64,000 bases of DNA, from NCBI RefSeq assembly GCF_007829955.1, contig NZ_VIWX01000001.1:496001-560000 (forward strand). The letters are read 5' to 3'. The stretch is from Saccharopolyspora dendranthemae. Its GTDB lineage: Bacteria > Actinomycetota > Actinomycetes > Mycobacteriales > Pseudonocardiaceae. Each line of letters opens with the position of its first letter. Position 1 is the stretch's first letter. The notes below the pieces were generated by a model that ran no database searches, had not been told where the DNA came from, and worked only from the letters and a program-made list of their open reading frames with translations. The position numbers and the translations under genes were made by a program. Of this stretch, positions 34,115-42,684 are shown piece after piece.

Positions 34115-34333
34115 ATGTATCCATTTCACTGGGTTCCCACGAACGCGTCGCGGCACGCGAGCACCGATCGGCGACCCGAAGGCACTCTCGCGTATCCGAC
34201 CGGAACCGCGGTCACGACGTTGTGCGGACTTTCCGGCCAGGTCGCCGACAACTCCGAACTCGCGTGGCTGTGGCCGTCCTGCCCGGAGTGCTACCGAGCA
34301 GCGGTCGAGATGGCCAGAGCGACCGTCGGATGA
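34115..34333 (+). CDS. 72-residue Cys-containing (zinc-finger-like) protein
   Basis: The protein begins MYPFHWVPTNASRHASTDRR and has Cys residues in TTLCGLSGQV and SCPECYRAAVEM, a spacing that could hold one zinc ion with the His residues. Similar tiny proteins occur next to XRE/DUF397 pairs in Pseudonocardiaceae. Its stop overlaps the next start (ATGA). It is divergent from the XRE gene and likely shares its promoter region. Function unknown. Confidence 0.7.
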   Translation: MYPFHWVPTNASRHASTDRRPEGTLAYPTGTAVTTLCGLSGQVADNSELAWLWPSCPECYRAAVEMARATVG

Positions 34334-34515
34334 GCGCCGACACCACGCGGCTGGCGGTGTTGCTCCGCAGCACGCAGTGGATGCTCGACGATCTGGCCCA
34401 CGAAGTCGGTTCCGGAGCGCTCAACAGCACCGAACTCGCCACGACCGCAACCGCCCTCGACGAAGTCGCCGCGCTCCTGCACGACCTCTCCCGAAGCCAA
34501 CACCCATTCGCATGA
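34330..34515 (+). CDS. 61-residue helical protein coupled to the zinc-finger-like gene
   Basis: The sequence MSADTTRLAVLLRSTQWMLD is followed by DLAHEVGSGALNSTELATTA and a C-terminal LHDLSRSQHPFA. It is predicted to be nearly all helix. It starts in ATGA overlap with the preceding gene, which supports its reality despite the small size. No family recognised; probably the fourth member of the XRE/DUF397 module. Confidence 0.65.
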   Translation: MSADTTRLAVLLRSTQWMLDDLAHEVGSGALNSTELATTATALDEVAALLHDLSRSQHPFA

Positions 34516-34626
34516 CCCGAACCATCGCAGACCGAATTCACGTCGAGAACTGTGCGCGCGAAATCCGCAGTTGTCCCGATACTTCTGAGGAAATCCACCT
34601 AGTAACTGTCTAGTATTGCGTCAGTT

Positions 34627-35646
34627 TCAGGTGTGGGACTCAGCTCGCACTCCGGGTTCTCGATCAGGCCGGGGCGCGCGGGCGAACCGACGAGCGCGAA
34701 GACCGAGCCAGGTCAGGAGTGCGAGCACCGCGACCACGAGGTACTCGATCAGCGGGATCCGGACGATCTCACCGAGATCGGCCAGCGAACGGGTCGAGTA
34801 CACCCCGATCGCCGCCGCGAGGTAGCCCGAGACCAGCACCCAGCGGGTGGGTTTCGACAGGCCCAGGCCGTGCATCTGGGTGATGATGAAGACCCCGAGG
34901 AAGCCGAACAGGAACATCGGCCACAGCCCGTCCGGACCGGTGTTCATCACCGCCACCAGGGTTCCGTGCACGACGACCAGCACCTCCAGCGTCAGGGTCC
35001 ACCAGCGGTCGGTGTGGGCGCGGGTGAAGAACAGGCTCCCCTGCAGCAGAAGCAAGAACATGTAGACGAAACCGATGAGATGGCCGCTGGTGCTCTCCAT
35101 CGGGTGGAACCAGAACGTGTAGACGGCGGCCCAGCTGAACAGATAGCCGTGGTAGGTCCGGAAGAAGCGGGTGACCTCGGCCGAGATCGGCGCGGGCCGG
35201 CCGAAGAACATCCCCCGGCGGCGGTTCTCCATGATCAGCACGACGATCAGCAGCACGACCACCGACGCCTGCGAGCTGAACACCGACACGTCTTGGGCGA
35301 GCCCGTCGTAGAACACCTGCGTTTGCAGCTCGTGCAGCGCGATGAACGCGCCGTTCGCGACGAGCGCGACCACGTTCACCGGGTGCAGGCCCCGCGCGTA
35401 CTCGCGGACGTGCCGCTGCGCGTAGAAGATCAGCCCCCAGCTGAGCAGCTGGTGCGCGGCGTAGCCGCCCCAGGCCGAAGCCCTGGTCCAGAACGTGGGC
35501 TCGGGCAGCTTCCAGTAGTACCAGGACGCGCCCCGATCGGGCAGCAGAGCGACGTCCAACCACCACCCACCTGCCCAAACACCGGCGGTGAGCAGCAGGC
35601 ACGCGGCCACCCCCAGACCGAGCACGGTACGTGAGTTCGTCAGCAT
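34627..35646 (-). CDS. Multi-pass membrane protein of unknown function
   Basis: The 339-residue protein has about eight TM helices, including VLGLGVAACLLLTAGVWAGG and VVVLLIVVLIMENRR. Conserved-looking polar spots are YYWKLPEPTFWTRASAW, a helix with HELQTQVFYDG, and TYHGYLFSWAAVYTFWFHPM. The C-terminus is short and basic. I do not recognise the family; the aromatic and His-rich helices could suggest a heme-, quinone- or lipid-related protein, but no motif proves it. ATG 35646 is taken because it begins just before the first TM. It is divergent from the MHS transporter gene. Confidence 0.65.
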   Translation of the reverse strand: MLTNSRTVLGLGVAACLLLTAGVWAGGWWLDVALLPDRGASWYYWKLPEPTFWTRASAWGGYAAHQLLSWGLIFYAQRHVREYARGLHPVNVVALVANGAFIALHELQTQVFYDGLAQDVSVFSSQASVVVLLIVVLIMENRRRGMFFGRPAPISAEVTRFFRTYHGYLFSWAAVYTFWFHPMESTSGHLIGFVYMFLLLLQGSLFFTRAHTDRWWTLTLEVLVVVHGTLVAVMNTGPDGLWPMFLFGFLGVFIITQMHGLGLSKPTRWVLVSGYLAAAIGVYSTRSLADLGEIVRIPLIEYLVVAVLALLTWLGLRARRFARAPRPDREPGVRAESHT

Positions 35647-35754
35647 TCCCGGATTATCCACCCTCCGCGGACCGGAGATCACCGTCTTGACCAGGGGTGA
35701 CCGGCGACGTAGCTTGCCTAGCAAGCGCTTGGTTCGGATGAGGAAGTGGTGTCA

Positions 35755-37068
35755 ATGGCGATACCGGGTTCGGTGCCGGTTGCAGAGGCGGTGGACAGGG
35801 GCCAGGTGCGGAAGGTGGCCCTGTCTGGGCTGCTGGGCACCGTCATCGAGTACTACGACTTCCTGCTCTACTCCACGATGGCCGCGCTGGTCTTCGGGTC
35901 GCTGTACTTCCCGGGTTCGGACCCGGCCCTGGCCACGATCGCCGCATTCGGGACGCTCGCCGCCGGCTACGTCGCGCGCCCGCTCGGCGGGCTGCTGTTC
36001 GGCCACTTCGGCGACAAGATCGGGCGGAAGTCCGCGCTGGTCACGAGCATGGTGCTGATGGGAGTCGCCAGCGTGCTCATCGGCGTGCTGCCCACCTACT
36101 CCTCGATCGGGCTCACCGCGCCGGTCCTGCTGGTGCTGCTGCGCTGCGTGCAGGGCATCGCGGTCGGTGGCGAGTACGGCGGCGCGGCGCTGATGGTCAT
36201 CGAGCACGCCGACTCACGGCGGCGCGGCGCGTGGGTGGGGATCATGCAGGCCGGGTCGCCGCTGGGTTCCCTGCTGTCGAACGGCGCGGTGGCGCTGGTG
36301 ACGATGCTCCCCCACGAGGACTTCGTGTCCTGGGGGTGGCGGATCCCGTTCCTGGCGAGCGCGATCCTGCTGATCATCGGGCTCTACGTGCGGTTGAGCG
36401 TGGTGGAGAGCCCGCTGTTCAAGCAGGCGATGGAGAAGGCGGAGAAGCGGGAAACGCTGCCACTGCTGAAAGTGCTGCGGCACCCCCGCGCCGTGCTGCT
36501 GGCCTGCGCCGCGGGCATCGGCCCGTTCGCGATGACGGCGCTGATCGGCTCGCACAGCGTCGCCTACGCCAAGGGGCTCGGGTACGACCTGCCGGACATC
36601 ATGCGCGCCCACCTGCTGATCAGCCTCGCCGGGCTGATCGGCATCCCGCTGTTCTCGGCGCTGTCGGACCGCATCGGCAGGCGCAGGGTGCTGCTGATCG
36701 GCGCGACGGGGGCGGTGCTGTTCGCGTTCCCGATGTACGCGCTGCTGGGCATGCGGACCGTGCCCGCGATGATCGCGGCGCTGGTGATCGCCCAGGTCTT
36801 CCAGAACCTGATGTACGCGCCGCTGGCCCCGATGCTGTCGGAGATGTTCGGCACCCGCGTGCGCTACACCGGGGTTTCGCTGGGCTACCAGATGGCGAGC
36901 CTGATCGGAGCCGGCTTCACCCCCATGATCGCCGCCGCGCTCGTCGCCGGGACGGGCGGGTCGAGCCTGCCGCTGAGCTGCATCATCGTCGGCGCGGTCG
37001 GGATCTCGGTCCTCTCGGTGCTGATGATCTCCGAGACCCGGGGCCGCGATCTCGGTGAGACGCCGTGA
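35755..37068 (+). CDS. MHS-family MFS transporter, coupled to an acyl-CoA synthetase gene
   Basis: The 437-residue protein has LLGTVIEYYDFLLYSTMAAL in helix 1, FGHFGDKIGRKSALVTSMVL in loop 2-3, LRCVQGIAVGGEYGGAALMV in helix 4, and SEMFGTRVRYTGVSLGYQMA in the C-terminal half. This is a metabolite:H+ symporter. Its stop overlaps the GTG of the next gene, a FadD17-like ligase, so the pair probably imports and activates the same carboxylic acid. AGGAAGTGG lies before ATG 35755. Confidence 0.88.
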   Translation: MAIPGSVPVAEAVDRGQVRKVALSGLLGTVIEYYDFLLYSTMAALVFGSLYFPGSDPALATIAAFGTLAAGYVARPLGGLLFGHFGDKIGRKSALVTSMVLMGVASVLIGVLPTYSSIGLTAPVLLVLLRCVQGIAVGGEYGGAALMVIEHADSRRRGAWVGIMQAGSPLGSLLSNGAVALVTMLPHEDFVSWGWRIPFLASAILLIIGLYVRLSVVESPLFKQAMEKAEKRETLPLLKVLRHPRAVLLACAAGIGPFAMTALIGSHSVAYAKGLGYDLPDIMRAHLLISLAGLIGIPLFSALSDRIGRRRVLLIGATGAVLFAFPMYALLGMRTVPAMIAALVIAQVFQNLMYAPLAPMLSEMFGTRVRYTGVSLGYQMASLIGAGFTPMIAAALVAGTGGSSLPLSCIIVGAVGISVLSVLMISETRGRDLGETP

Positions 37069-38705
37069 GCACGTTCGCCGAGATCGCGTGGTCCCGCTGC
37101 GGCGACCAGCGGGTCGGGCTGCGCTTCGAGGACCGGTCGTGGACGTGGGCGCAGGTCGTGGCCGAAGGCGCGCGGCGAGCGGGGCTGCTGCGCAGGCTCG
37201 GCGTCCGCCACGTCGGGTTGCTGCTGGAGAACGTGCCCGACTACGTGTTCTGGATCGTCGGTGCCGCGTTGGAGGGCGCGGTCGTGGTGGGGATCAACCC
37301 GACTCGGCGCGGGGCCGGGCTGGCTCGCGACATCCGGCACACCGACTGCGAGGTGGTCATCACCGAGCAGCGCCTGGCCGGACTGCTCGACGGACTCGAT
37401 CACGGGGCGGCGGTGCTCGACGTCGACAGCGACGAGTACCGGCCCCTGCTCGGCGAGGAGACGATGCCCGAGGGGTTGCCGGATCCGGATCGCACGTTGC
37501 TGCTGCTGTTCAGCTCGGGATCGACCGGGGCGCCGAAAGCGGTGAAGTGCTCGCAGGGCCGTCTCGGAGCGCTCGCCGAATCGCTGGGCGAGCGGACCGA
37601 GCTCACGCGGGATTCGGTGTCGTACCTGTGCATGCCGTTGTTCCACGGGAACTCGGCGATGATGAACCTGGCGCCCGCCATGCACGTCGGGTCGACCGTG
37701 TGCTTGGCGCGGAAGTTCTCGGCGTCCGGATTCGCGCGCGACGTCCACCGCCACGGCGTCACCTTCGTCAACTACGTCGGTCGCGCGCTGTCCTACGTGC
37801 TCGCCCAGCCGGAGGGTGCCGCGGATCGGGCCAGCACACTACGACTCGCGGTCGGGACGGAAGCCTCGCCGGTCGACGCCGAGCGCTTCGCCGAGCGGTT
37901 CGGCTGCCGCGTGTCCGAGGGGTACGGGATGAGCGAAGGCGTGCTGCGGATCAACCGGACCGCCGACAGCCCACCCGACTCGCTGGGACTGCCCGTCGGT
38001 GGTGCCGACGTGCGCGTGCTGCGGGAGGACACCGCAGCGGAGTGCCCACCAGCGGAGTTCGACGAGCACGGCCGGCTGTGCAACTCCGCGGAGGCCATCG
38101 GGCAGATCGTCGCCCTCGGCAAGGCATCGGCGTTCGAGGGCTACTACAACAACCCCGAGGCTCAGGCCGAGCGCGTGCGTGGCGCGGACTTCTGGACCGG
38201 CGACCTCGCCTACCGCGACGCCGACGGCTACTTCTACTTCGCCGGCCGCACCGCCGACTGGATCCGCGTGGACGGGGAGAACTTCGCGGCGGCGTCGCTG
38301 GAACGCATCATCCAGCGGTGGGAGCCCGTCGAAGCGGTCGCGGTCTACCCCGTCGCGGACCCGCGCAGCGGCGATCAGGTGATGGCGGCGCTGCAGATCC
38401 GGGGCGAGTTCGATCCCGAGGTCTTCGCGAACTTCCTCACCGCGCAGCCGGATCTGGGAACCAAGTGGCTCCCCCGCTTCGTCCGCATCACACCCGAGCT
38501 CCCCACCACGGCCAGCAACAAGACGGCCAAGTCACCGCTGCGCCGGTCGGCCTGGCGAACCCACGACCCGATCTACCACCGCCCCACCCAGCACCCCACC
38601 TACAGCCTCTTCACCCCACACGCCCGAGAGCACTGGGAACGCGACTTCACCACCCACGACCGCACGTCCCTGCTACCTCCCGACCTCGGCATCTCCCAGT
38701 TTTAG
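37065..38705 (+). CDS. FadD17-like fatty-acyl-CoA synthetase
   Basis: The 546-residue ANL-family ligase has the P-loop LLLFSSGSTGAPKAVKCSQG, the motif YLCMPLFHGNSAMM, then RKFSASGFARDVHRHGVTFV with NYVGRALSYVL, and the A8-region FAGRTADWIRVDGENFAAAS. KAVKCS, FSAS and NYVG segments closely match mycobacterial FadD17 as I recall it. A Lys near LPTTASNKTAKSPLRR is the probable C-terminal catalytic residue. A short extra C-terminal tail (about 40 residues) follows. It is in GTGA overlap with the transporter gene. The stop codon lies inside the palindromic element at 38695. Confidence 0.85.
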   Translation: MSTFAEIAWSRCGDQRVGLRFEDRSWTWAQVVAEGARRAGLLRRLGVRHVGLLLENVPDYVFWIVGAALEGAVVVGINPTRRGAGLARDIRHTDCEVVITEQRLAGLLDGLDHGAAVLDVDSDEYRPLLGEETMPEGLPDPDRTLLLLFSSGSTGAPKAVKCSQGRLGALAESLGERTELTRDSVSYLCMPLFHGNSAMMNLAPAMHVGSTVCLARKFSASGFARDVHRHGVTFVNYVGRALSYVLAQPEGAADRASTLRLAVGTEASPVDAERFAERFGCRVSEGYGMSEGVLRINRTADSPPDSLGLPVGGADVRVLREDTAAECPPAEFDEHGRLCNSAEAIGQIVALGKASAFEGYYNNPEAQAERVRGADFWTGDLAYRDADGYFYFAGRTADWIRVDGENFAAASLERIIQRWEPVEAVAVYPVADPRSGDQVMAALQIRGEFDPEVFANFLTAQPDLGTKWLPRFVRITPELPTTASNKTAKSPLRRSAWRTHDPIYHRPTQHPTYSLFTPHAREHWERDFTTHDRTSLLPPDLGISQF

Positions 38706-38762
38706 TCATAACTGAGCCGACATTTCGGGCACGAAGCCTCCTCGGTTTGGACTAAAACTGGG
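38695..38762. repeat. 68-bp dispersed palindromic element, family B copy 2
   Basis: CCCAGTTTTAGTC (38695-38707) is inverted exactly at 38750-38762, with a further imperfect stem inside. It matches the reverse complement of the element at 25211-25278 at about 59 of 68 positions with equal length. The left arm contains the FadD17-like stop codon. Probably a terminator; it separates the ligase gene from the clpP pair. Confidence 0.7.
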
Positions 38763-38952
38763 AAATGCCCACGTCATCACCGCCGAGCCGGAATTCGTCG
38801 ACGCAGCAGCGCAGCTCTTCTCCGCCATGACCAGCACGGCCGAGGCCAGGACGTCGCGCCGACCTCGACAGAGCGATCCGCGCTGCTGGTGGTGGATCTG
38901 CTGTGGGCAGCGCGGGGCGCCTGGGACGCTGTCGTGGCGGCATGGTCGGAGC

Positions 38953-39576
38953 ATGGCCAACGACGAGAAGCAGCCGATGTTCGACCACCGGCTTCGCGAA
39001 CGGTTCTACAGCCAGCGGGTCCTGGTGCTCGACGGCCCGCTCGACGACGACAACGGGACGGTGCTGATCACTCAGCTGCTGTCCCTCGCCCACGCCGATC
39101 CGGACAAGGACATCGCGCTGTGGATCCACTCCCCCGGCGGTTCGGTGCCCTCGATGCTGGCGATCCGCGACGTGATGCGGCTCGTGCCGTGCGACGTCTC
39201 CACGCTCGCGCTCGGATTGGCCTGCAGCGCAGGGCAGTTCCTGCTGTCGGCCGGTACCTCGGGCAAGCGCTTCGCGCTGCCGCACTCGCGAATCCTGATG
39301 CACCAGGGCTCGGCGGGGATCAGCGGCTCGGCCGTCGAGGTGGAGGTGCAGGCCGACGACCTGCGCTACACACGAGACACGGTGCTGGGGCTCATCGCCG
39401 AGGACACCGGTCAGCCCGTGGAGCGGGTGTTCTCCGATTCCCTGCACGACCGTTGGTTCAGCGCCCAGCAGGCGCGCGAGTACGGCTTCGTCGACCACAT
39501 CGTGGAGGGTCTAGGCCAGCTGATGCCGATGCGCTACCCGGTGGGCCTCGGCGTGGATTCGGGGGTGCGGGCATGA
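38953..39576 (+). CDS. ClpP-family serine protease subunit (catalytic triad kept)
   Basis: The 207-residue protein aligns with ClpP over its length. The [17 protein letters not shown] oxyanion region is normal. The nucleophile is the Ser of GLACSAGQF (about residue 92), the His is in HSRILMHQ (about 117), and the Asp lies in [20 protein letters not shown]. It is the first gene of a two-gene operon. Together with the PopR-like gene after it, this is the layout of the stress-induced clpP3-clpP4 locus of Streptomyces. ATG 38953 is used; the frame is open further upstream but without a ribosome site. Confidence 0.85.
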   Translation: MANDEKQPMFDHRLRERFYSQRVLVLDGPLDDDNGTVLITQLLSLAHADPDKDIALWIHSPGGSVPSMLAIRDVMRLVPCDVSTLALGLACSAGQFLLSAGTSGKRFALPHSRILMHQGSAGISGSAVEVEVQADDLRYTRDTVLGLIAEDTGQPVERVFSDSLHDRWFSAQQAREYGFVDHIVEGLGQLMPMRYPVGLGVDSGVRA

Positions 39577-40163
39577 GCAGCTACACGATCCCCAACGTCA
39601 TCACGCGCAGCACGAACGGCGAGCGGATCATGGACGTCTACTCGCACCTGCTCGCCGAGCGCATCGTCTACCTCGGCACCCCGATCGATTCCGGGGTCGC
39701 CAACGCCCTGATCGCCCAGCTGCTGCACCTGGAGGCCGACAGCCCCGACCGGGAGATCAACCTCTACATCAACTCCGAGGGCGGCGACCCGTCGGCGATG
39801 CTCGCGCTCTACGACACCATCCGCTACATCAAGGCCCCCGTCGCCACGACCTGCGTCGGGCAGGCGGTCGCCGCCAGCGCGGTGCTGCTGGCCGCCGGAG
39901 CACCCGGCCGCCGCGCGGTGCTGCCGCACACGCGGGTGGTGCTGCACCAGCCGGCCGCTCAAGGGCGGGGCACCATCCCGGACCTGATCCTGCAGGCGGA
40001 CGAGGTGGTCCGGGTGCGCACCCAGCTGGAGGAGATCCTCTCCCGGCACACCGGCCGGGAGGTGGCGACGCTGCGGCACGACACCGACCGCGATCGCGTC
40101 TTCGACGCGCAGGAGTCGGTCACCTACGGCCTCGCCGACCACGTCCTGGACGAGCGGAGCTAG
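39573..40163 (+). CDS. ClpP-like subunit lacking the catalytic serine
   Basis: The 196-residue protein is clearly ClpP-like ([20 protein letters not shown], then [20 protein letters not shown], and [18 protein letters not shown]). The expected GQAAS reads GQAVA: the nucleophile position (residue 100) is Ala, with a Ser two residues later. NSPGGS reads NSEGGD. His 125 and Asp 170 remain. It is therefore probably a non-catalytic partner that forms mixed rings with the upstream subunit, like ClpR in other organisms. It overlaps the first clpP by four bases, and its stop overlaps the convergent PopR-like stop. Confidence 0.85.
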   Translation: MSSYTIPNVITRSTNGERIMDVYSHLLAERIVYLGTPIDSGVANALIAQLLHLEADSPDREINLYINSEGGDPSAMLALYDTIRYIKAPVATTCVGQAVAASAVLLAAGAPGRRAVLPHTRVVLHQPAAQGRGTIPDLILQADEVVRVRTQLEEILSRHTGREVATLRHDTDRDRVFDAQESVTYGLADHVLDERS

Positions 40164-40495
40164 ACCGCCATGAGGACCGGGCCGGACGGGCCACCGACGG
40201 GAGCGGAGAACATGCCCTGGGTCGTCCGGACCTGGCCGGCGATGCCGGTGAGCAGTTCCGCGAGGTCGACGTCGAGCGCGCCGCTGACCGCGGCGATCAT
40301 CTCGCTCGACGGCTCCTTGCACCCCCGCTCCATCTCCGAGAGGTACTGAGGGGACACACCGGCTCGTTCGGCGACGTCGACGAGCCGGTCACCCCGCTCT
40401 TCCCTGATCGCGCGAAGCGCGCGGCCGAGCTCCTCGCGCCAGAGCGGGTCGGGCTCGGCCTTGCGCTTCCGCTTGAAGTCAAGAACGTCCGCCAT
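40160..40495 (-). CDS. PopR/ClgR-like XRE regulator of clp genes
   Basis: The 111-residue protein starts [20 protein letters not shown] and has the [23 protein letters not shown] then [20 protein letters not shown]. This YLSExERGxKEPSSE form is the hallmark of ClgR/PopR activators of clp genes in actinomycetes. It ends VLMAV, a hydrophobic tail like those recognised by Clp proteases in this family. It converges on the clpP pair with the stops sharing CTAG. It probably activates the clpP operon and is itself degraded by Clp. Confidence 0.82.
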   Translation of the reverse strand: MADVLDFKRKRKAEPDPLWREELGRALRAIREERGDRLVDVAERAGVSPQYLSEMERGCKEPSSEMIAAVSGALDVDLAELLTGIAGQVRTTQGMFSAPVGGPSGPVLMAV

Positions 40496-40556
40496 GCACC
40501 AATCCTGACACCGGCCGAGCGCTCCGGGGACGCCGTTCCGCTGACAGCGGAACCGA

Positions 40557-41216
40557 TCAGGCCTGAACGAGACGTGCCGTGTAGCCGGCGTCGAGCAGGC
40601 GGCGGTAAGCGTCCTCGACCTCGGCGGGGACCTCCTGCGGAATGGCGAAGCCGCGCTCGGCGTAGACGGTGATGCGCTGGGTGTCGCCGACGAGCATGTC
40701 GATGACGCGGTCGGCATCACCGATGGCGGCGACGTACTCGTCCAGCGGGATGCGCTGCGAGCTGCAGCGGACGTCGACCTCCGGCCAGACCTTCTTGGCC
40801 GTGGCGAACGCCCGTCGCTGCTGGTAGGGCTTGGACACCAGCAGCAGAGAACCCACGTCCCGGCCGGCGAGGAGCTCGCGGGTGAACTCGATGTTCTCCG
40901 CGGTGTTGGTCGCTCTCGGCTCGACCAGGATCGCCTCGTCAGTGACGCCGAGGGCGACGGCGTGCTCCCGGTAGTGAACGGCCTCACCCCTCGGGAACCG
41001 CTCGGCGGTCGTCGGCGCGTTGGCTCCGGTGAACACGACCAGCGGGAACCACCCGGCGCCGTGCAACTCGGCGACGTGGTCGGCGACCCCGAGGTCATGA
41101 CTTCCCAGCCCGACTCCGACATCGCATCGTCGCAGCTCGTGGCCCATGTCGTGGTAGTCCCACAGCCGCTGCACGTCGGCCCGCAGCCGTTCCGGAACCA
41201 CCGCGCTGCTCTCCAT
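40557..41216 (-). CDS. YdcF-like (DUF218) family protein
   Basis: The 219-residue protein has the DUF218 core: an N-terminal GVGLGSHDLGVADHVAELHG in place of the usual hydrophobic strand and GxG, then FPLVVFTGANAP, the segment ILVEPRATNTAENIEF (the ExxAxxTxEN motif), and LLLVSKPYQQRRAFATAKKV. The family is involved in envelope or nucleotide-related metabolism with few proven functions. It is cytoplasmic here (no TM). ATG 41216 is spaced properly from GAGGTGAG. Confidence 0.8.
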   Translation of the reverse strand: MESSAVVPERLRADVQRLWDYHDMGHELRRCDVGVGLGSHDLGVADHVAELHGAGWFPLVVFTGANAPTTAERFPRGEAVHYREHAVALGVTDEAILVEPRATNTAENIEFTRELLAGRDVGSLLLVSKPYQQRRAFATAKKVWPEVDVRCSSQRIPLDEYVAAIGDADRVIDMLVGDTQRITVYAERGFAIPQEVPAEVEDAYRRLLDAGYTARLVQA

Positions 41217-41329
41217 GCCCACTCACCTCGGACGCTCGACCGGTCGCGGCGAACCTACCGGTCGGCTCACCCCGGGAGGGAGACCGAGATAATAGTTTCA
41301 GTGTTACTACTCGGACCTACGATCGGGGC

Positions 41330-41548
41330 ATGAACCACAACACGCGCAAGACGCGATGCCCGCGAGGGCATCTGCTGGAGGCGCCGAACCTGGTCACGGC
41401 CTCGGCCAAGCGCGGCCTCCGCGCTTGCCTGGTCTGCCACCGCGCGCGGCGGGCGAAGAACTACTACGGGTGGAGCGACGAGCGCTTCACCTGCGACGCG
41501 AACCGCCGCTACCGCGCGATGAGCCTGGAAAACTCGTCCACCGTCTGA
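41330..41548 (+). CDS. Small zinc-ribbon protein
   Basis: The 72-residue basic protein starts MNHNTRKTRCPRGHLLEAPN. CPRGH and CLVCH give a C-x2-H and C-x2-C-like zinc ribbon with ACLVCHRARRAKNYYG. Ribbons of this kind are common in phage and HNH-nuclease N-termini, but no nuclease core follows. A solitary gene, with a palindromic terminator downstream. Function unknown; it could be a phage remnant. Confidence 0.6.
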   Translation: MNHNTRKTRCPRGHLLEAPNLVTASAKRGLRACLVCHRARRAKNYYGWSDERFTCDANRRYRAMSLENSSTV

Positions 41549-41580
41549 GAACCGCTGGGACTTGCTTTGCGTGGTCATGT

Positions 41581-41614
41581 GGTGGGGGAAGTTTTCATGA
41601 AAACTTCCCCCACC
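41581..41614. terminator. 34-bp perfect palindrome between convergent genes, family A copy 2
   Basis: The arm GGTGGGGGAAGTTTTCA is exactly inverted around CATG at 41596-41599. It shares GGGGAAGTTTTCATG with its mirror half in the 46-bp palindrome at 12092-12137. It separates convergent stops at 41548 and 41622. Confidence 0.75.
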
Positions 41615-41621
41615 CAACGGA

Positions 41622-42578
41622 TCAGGCCGCTGCGTCTTGGAGCTCGGTCGGTTCGGCGATCACGTCGACCATCGCTCCGTTGCGGGTCACGGTGATCTGC
41701 AACGGCTTTCCGATGGCCTCGGCGAACATCAGCCGCTGCAGGCCCTGGGCGTTGCGGACCGGCTCGCCTGCGGCGGTCAGGACGAGATCACCGGGGTGCA
41801 GGCCCGCACGATCGGCGGGACTGCGGCGCACGACGTCCACGACGCGCAGGCCGGTTCGCTGCTCCAGCCGCGTGGCCAGGCCCTCCGGGAGCGGAGCGGG
41901 CGTGGTGACCAGGCCCAGGTAGGCGCGCCGAACCCGCCCGGTCCGCATCAGCGAGTAGATGATCCGCCGGGTCGTCGAGTTGATCGGAATCGCCAGCCCC
42001 ACACCGATTCCCGCCACGGCGGTGTTGATGCCGACCACGACTCCCCGCGCGTCGGCGAGCGCTCCCCCGGAGTTGCCGGGGTTGAGCGCGGCATCGGTCT
42101 GGATCACGTCCTCGATCATCCGCGCGGAGTGACCGCCGCCCGAGGGCATCGACCGCCCGAGCCCGCTGACGACGCCGGCCGTGACCGAACCGGTCAAGCC
42201 GAGCGGATTTCCGACCGCCACCACCAGCTGACCCACGACGAGATCGTCGCTGTCACCGAGCTCGACCGGTTTCGGCGTCGGCCCGTCGACGCGGACGACC
42301 GCCAGGTCCGACAGCGGATCGGCGCCCACCACCGACAGCTCACCGCTGGTGCCGTCCGCGAAGTACGCCGTGCCAGCCCGCGATCCGCCGAGCACGTGAG
42401 CGTTGGTCAGCAGGAACCCGTCTTCGGTGAACACCACCGCCGACCCCTTGGCCTCTCCCCACTCACCGCGCGTCCGCAAGCTCGCCACGCTCGGCGTGAT
42501 CTGCGCGGCGACCGAGCTGACGGTGCGCGAGTACGCATCCATGGCACCGGACGAGTCCGGGACTCCGATCCCAGCCAT
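41622..42578 (-). CDS. HtrA-like serine protease with one PDZ domain and no signal peptide
   Basis: The 318-residue protein has a trypsin-like S1C domain: His in GFLLTNAHVLGG, Asp in DPLSDLAVVRVDG, Ser in DAALNPGNSGGALAD. A PDZ domain follows (RVVDVVRRSPADRAGLHPGD). HtrA proteins are normally membrane-anchored or exported; this one starts MAGIGVPDSSGAMDAYSRTV without a hydrophobic segment, so it may work in the cytoplasm. GGGAGGGTGCG precedes ATG 42578. A longer frame runs upstream to 42806 but offers no ribosome site. Confidence 0.85.
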   Translation of the reverse strand: MAGIGVPDSSGAMDAYSRTVSSVAAQITPSVASLRTRGEWGEAKGSAVVFTEDGFLLTNAHVLGGSRAGTAYFADGTSGELSVVGADPLSDLAVVRVDGPTPKPVELGDSDDLVVGQLVVAVGNPLGLTGSVTAGVVSGLGRSMPSGGGHSARMIEDVIQTDAALNPGNSGGALADARGVVVGINTAVAGIGVGLAIPINSTTRRIIYSLMRTGRVRRAYLGLVTTPAPLPEGLATRLEQRTGLRVVDVVRRSPADRAGLHPGDLVLTAAGEPVRNAQGLQRLMFAEAIGKPLQITVTRNGAMVDVIAEPTELQDAAA

Positions 42579-42684
42579 CGCACCCTCCCCACCTCGTGCC
42601 GATGCACCGGTAACGCCACCAGCCCACCAGGACATTCCCGGTGCGCAGGCGGAGAACGCGCCGATCACGGGCGGGTACGACCGG

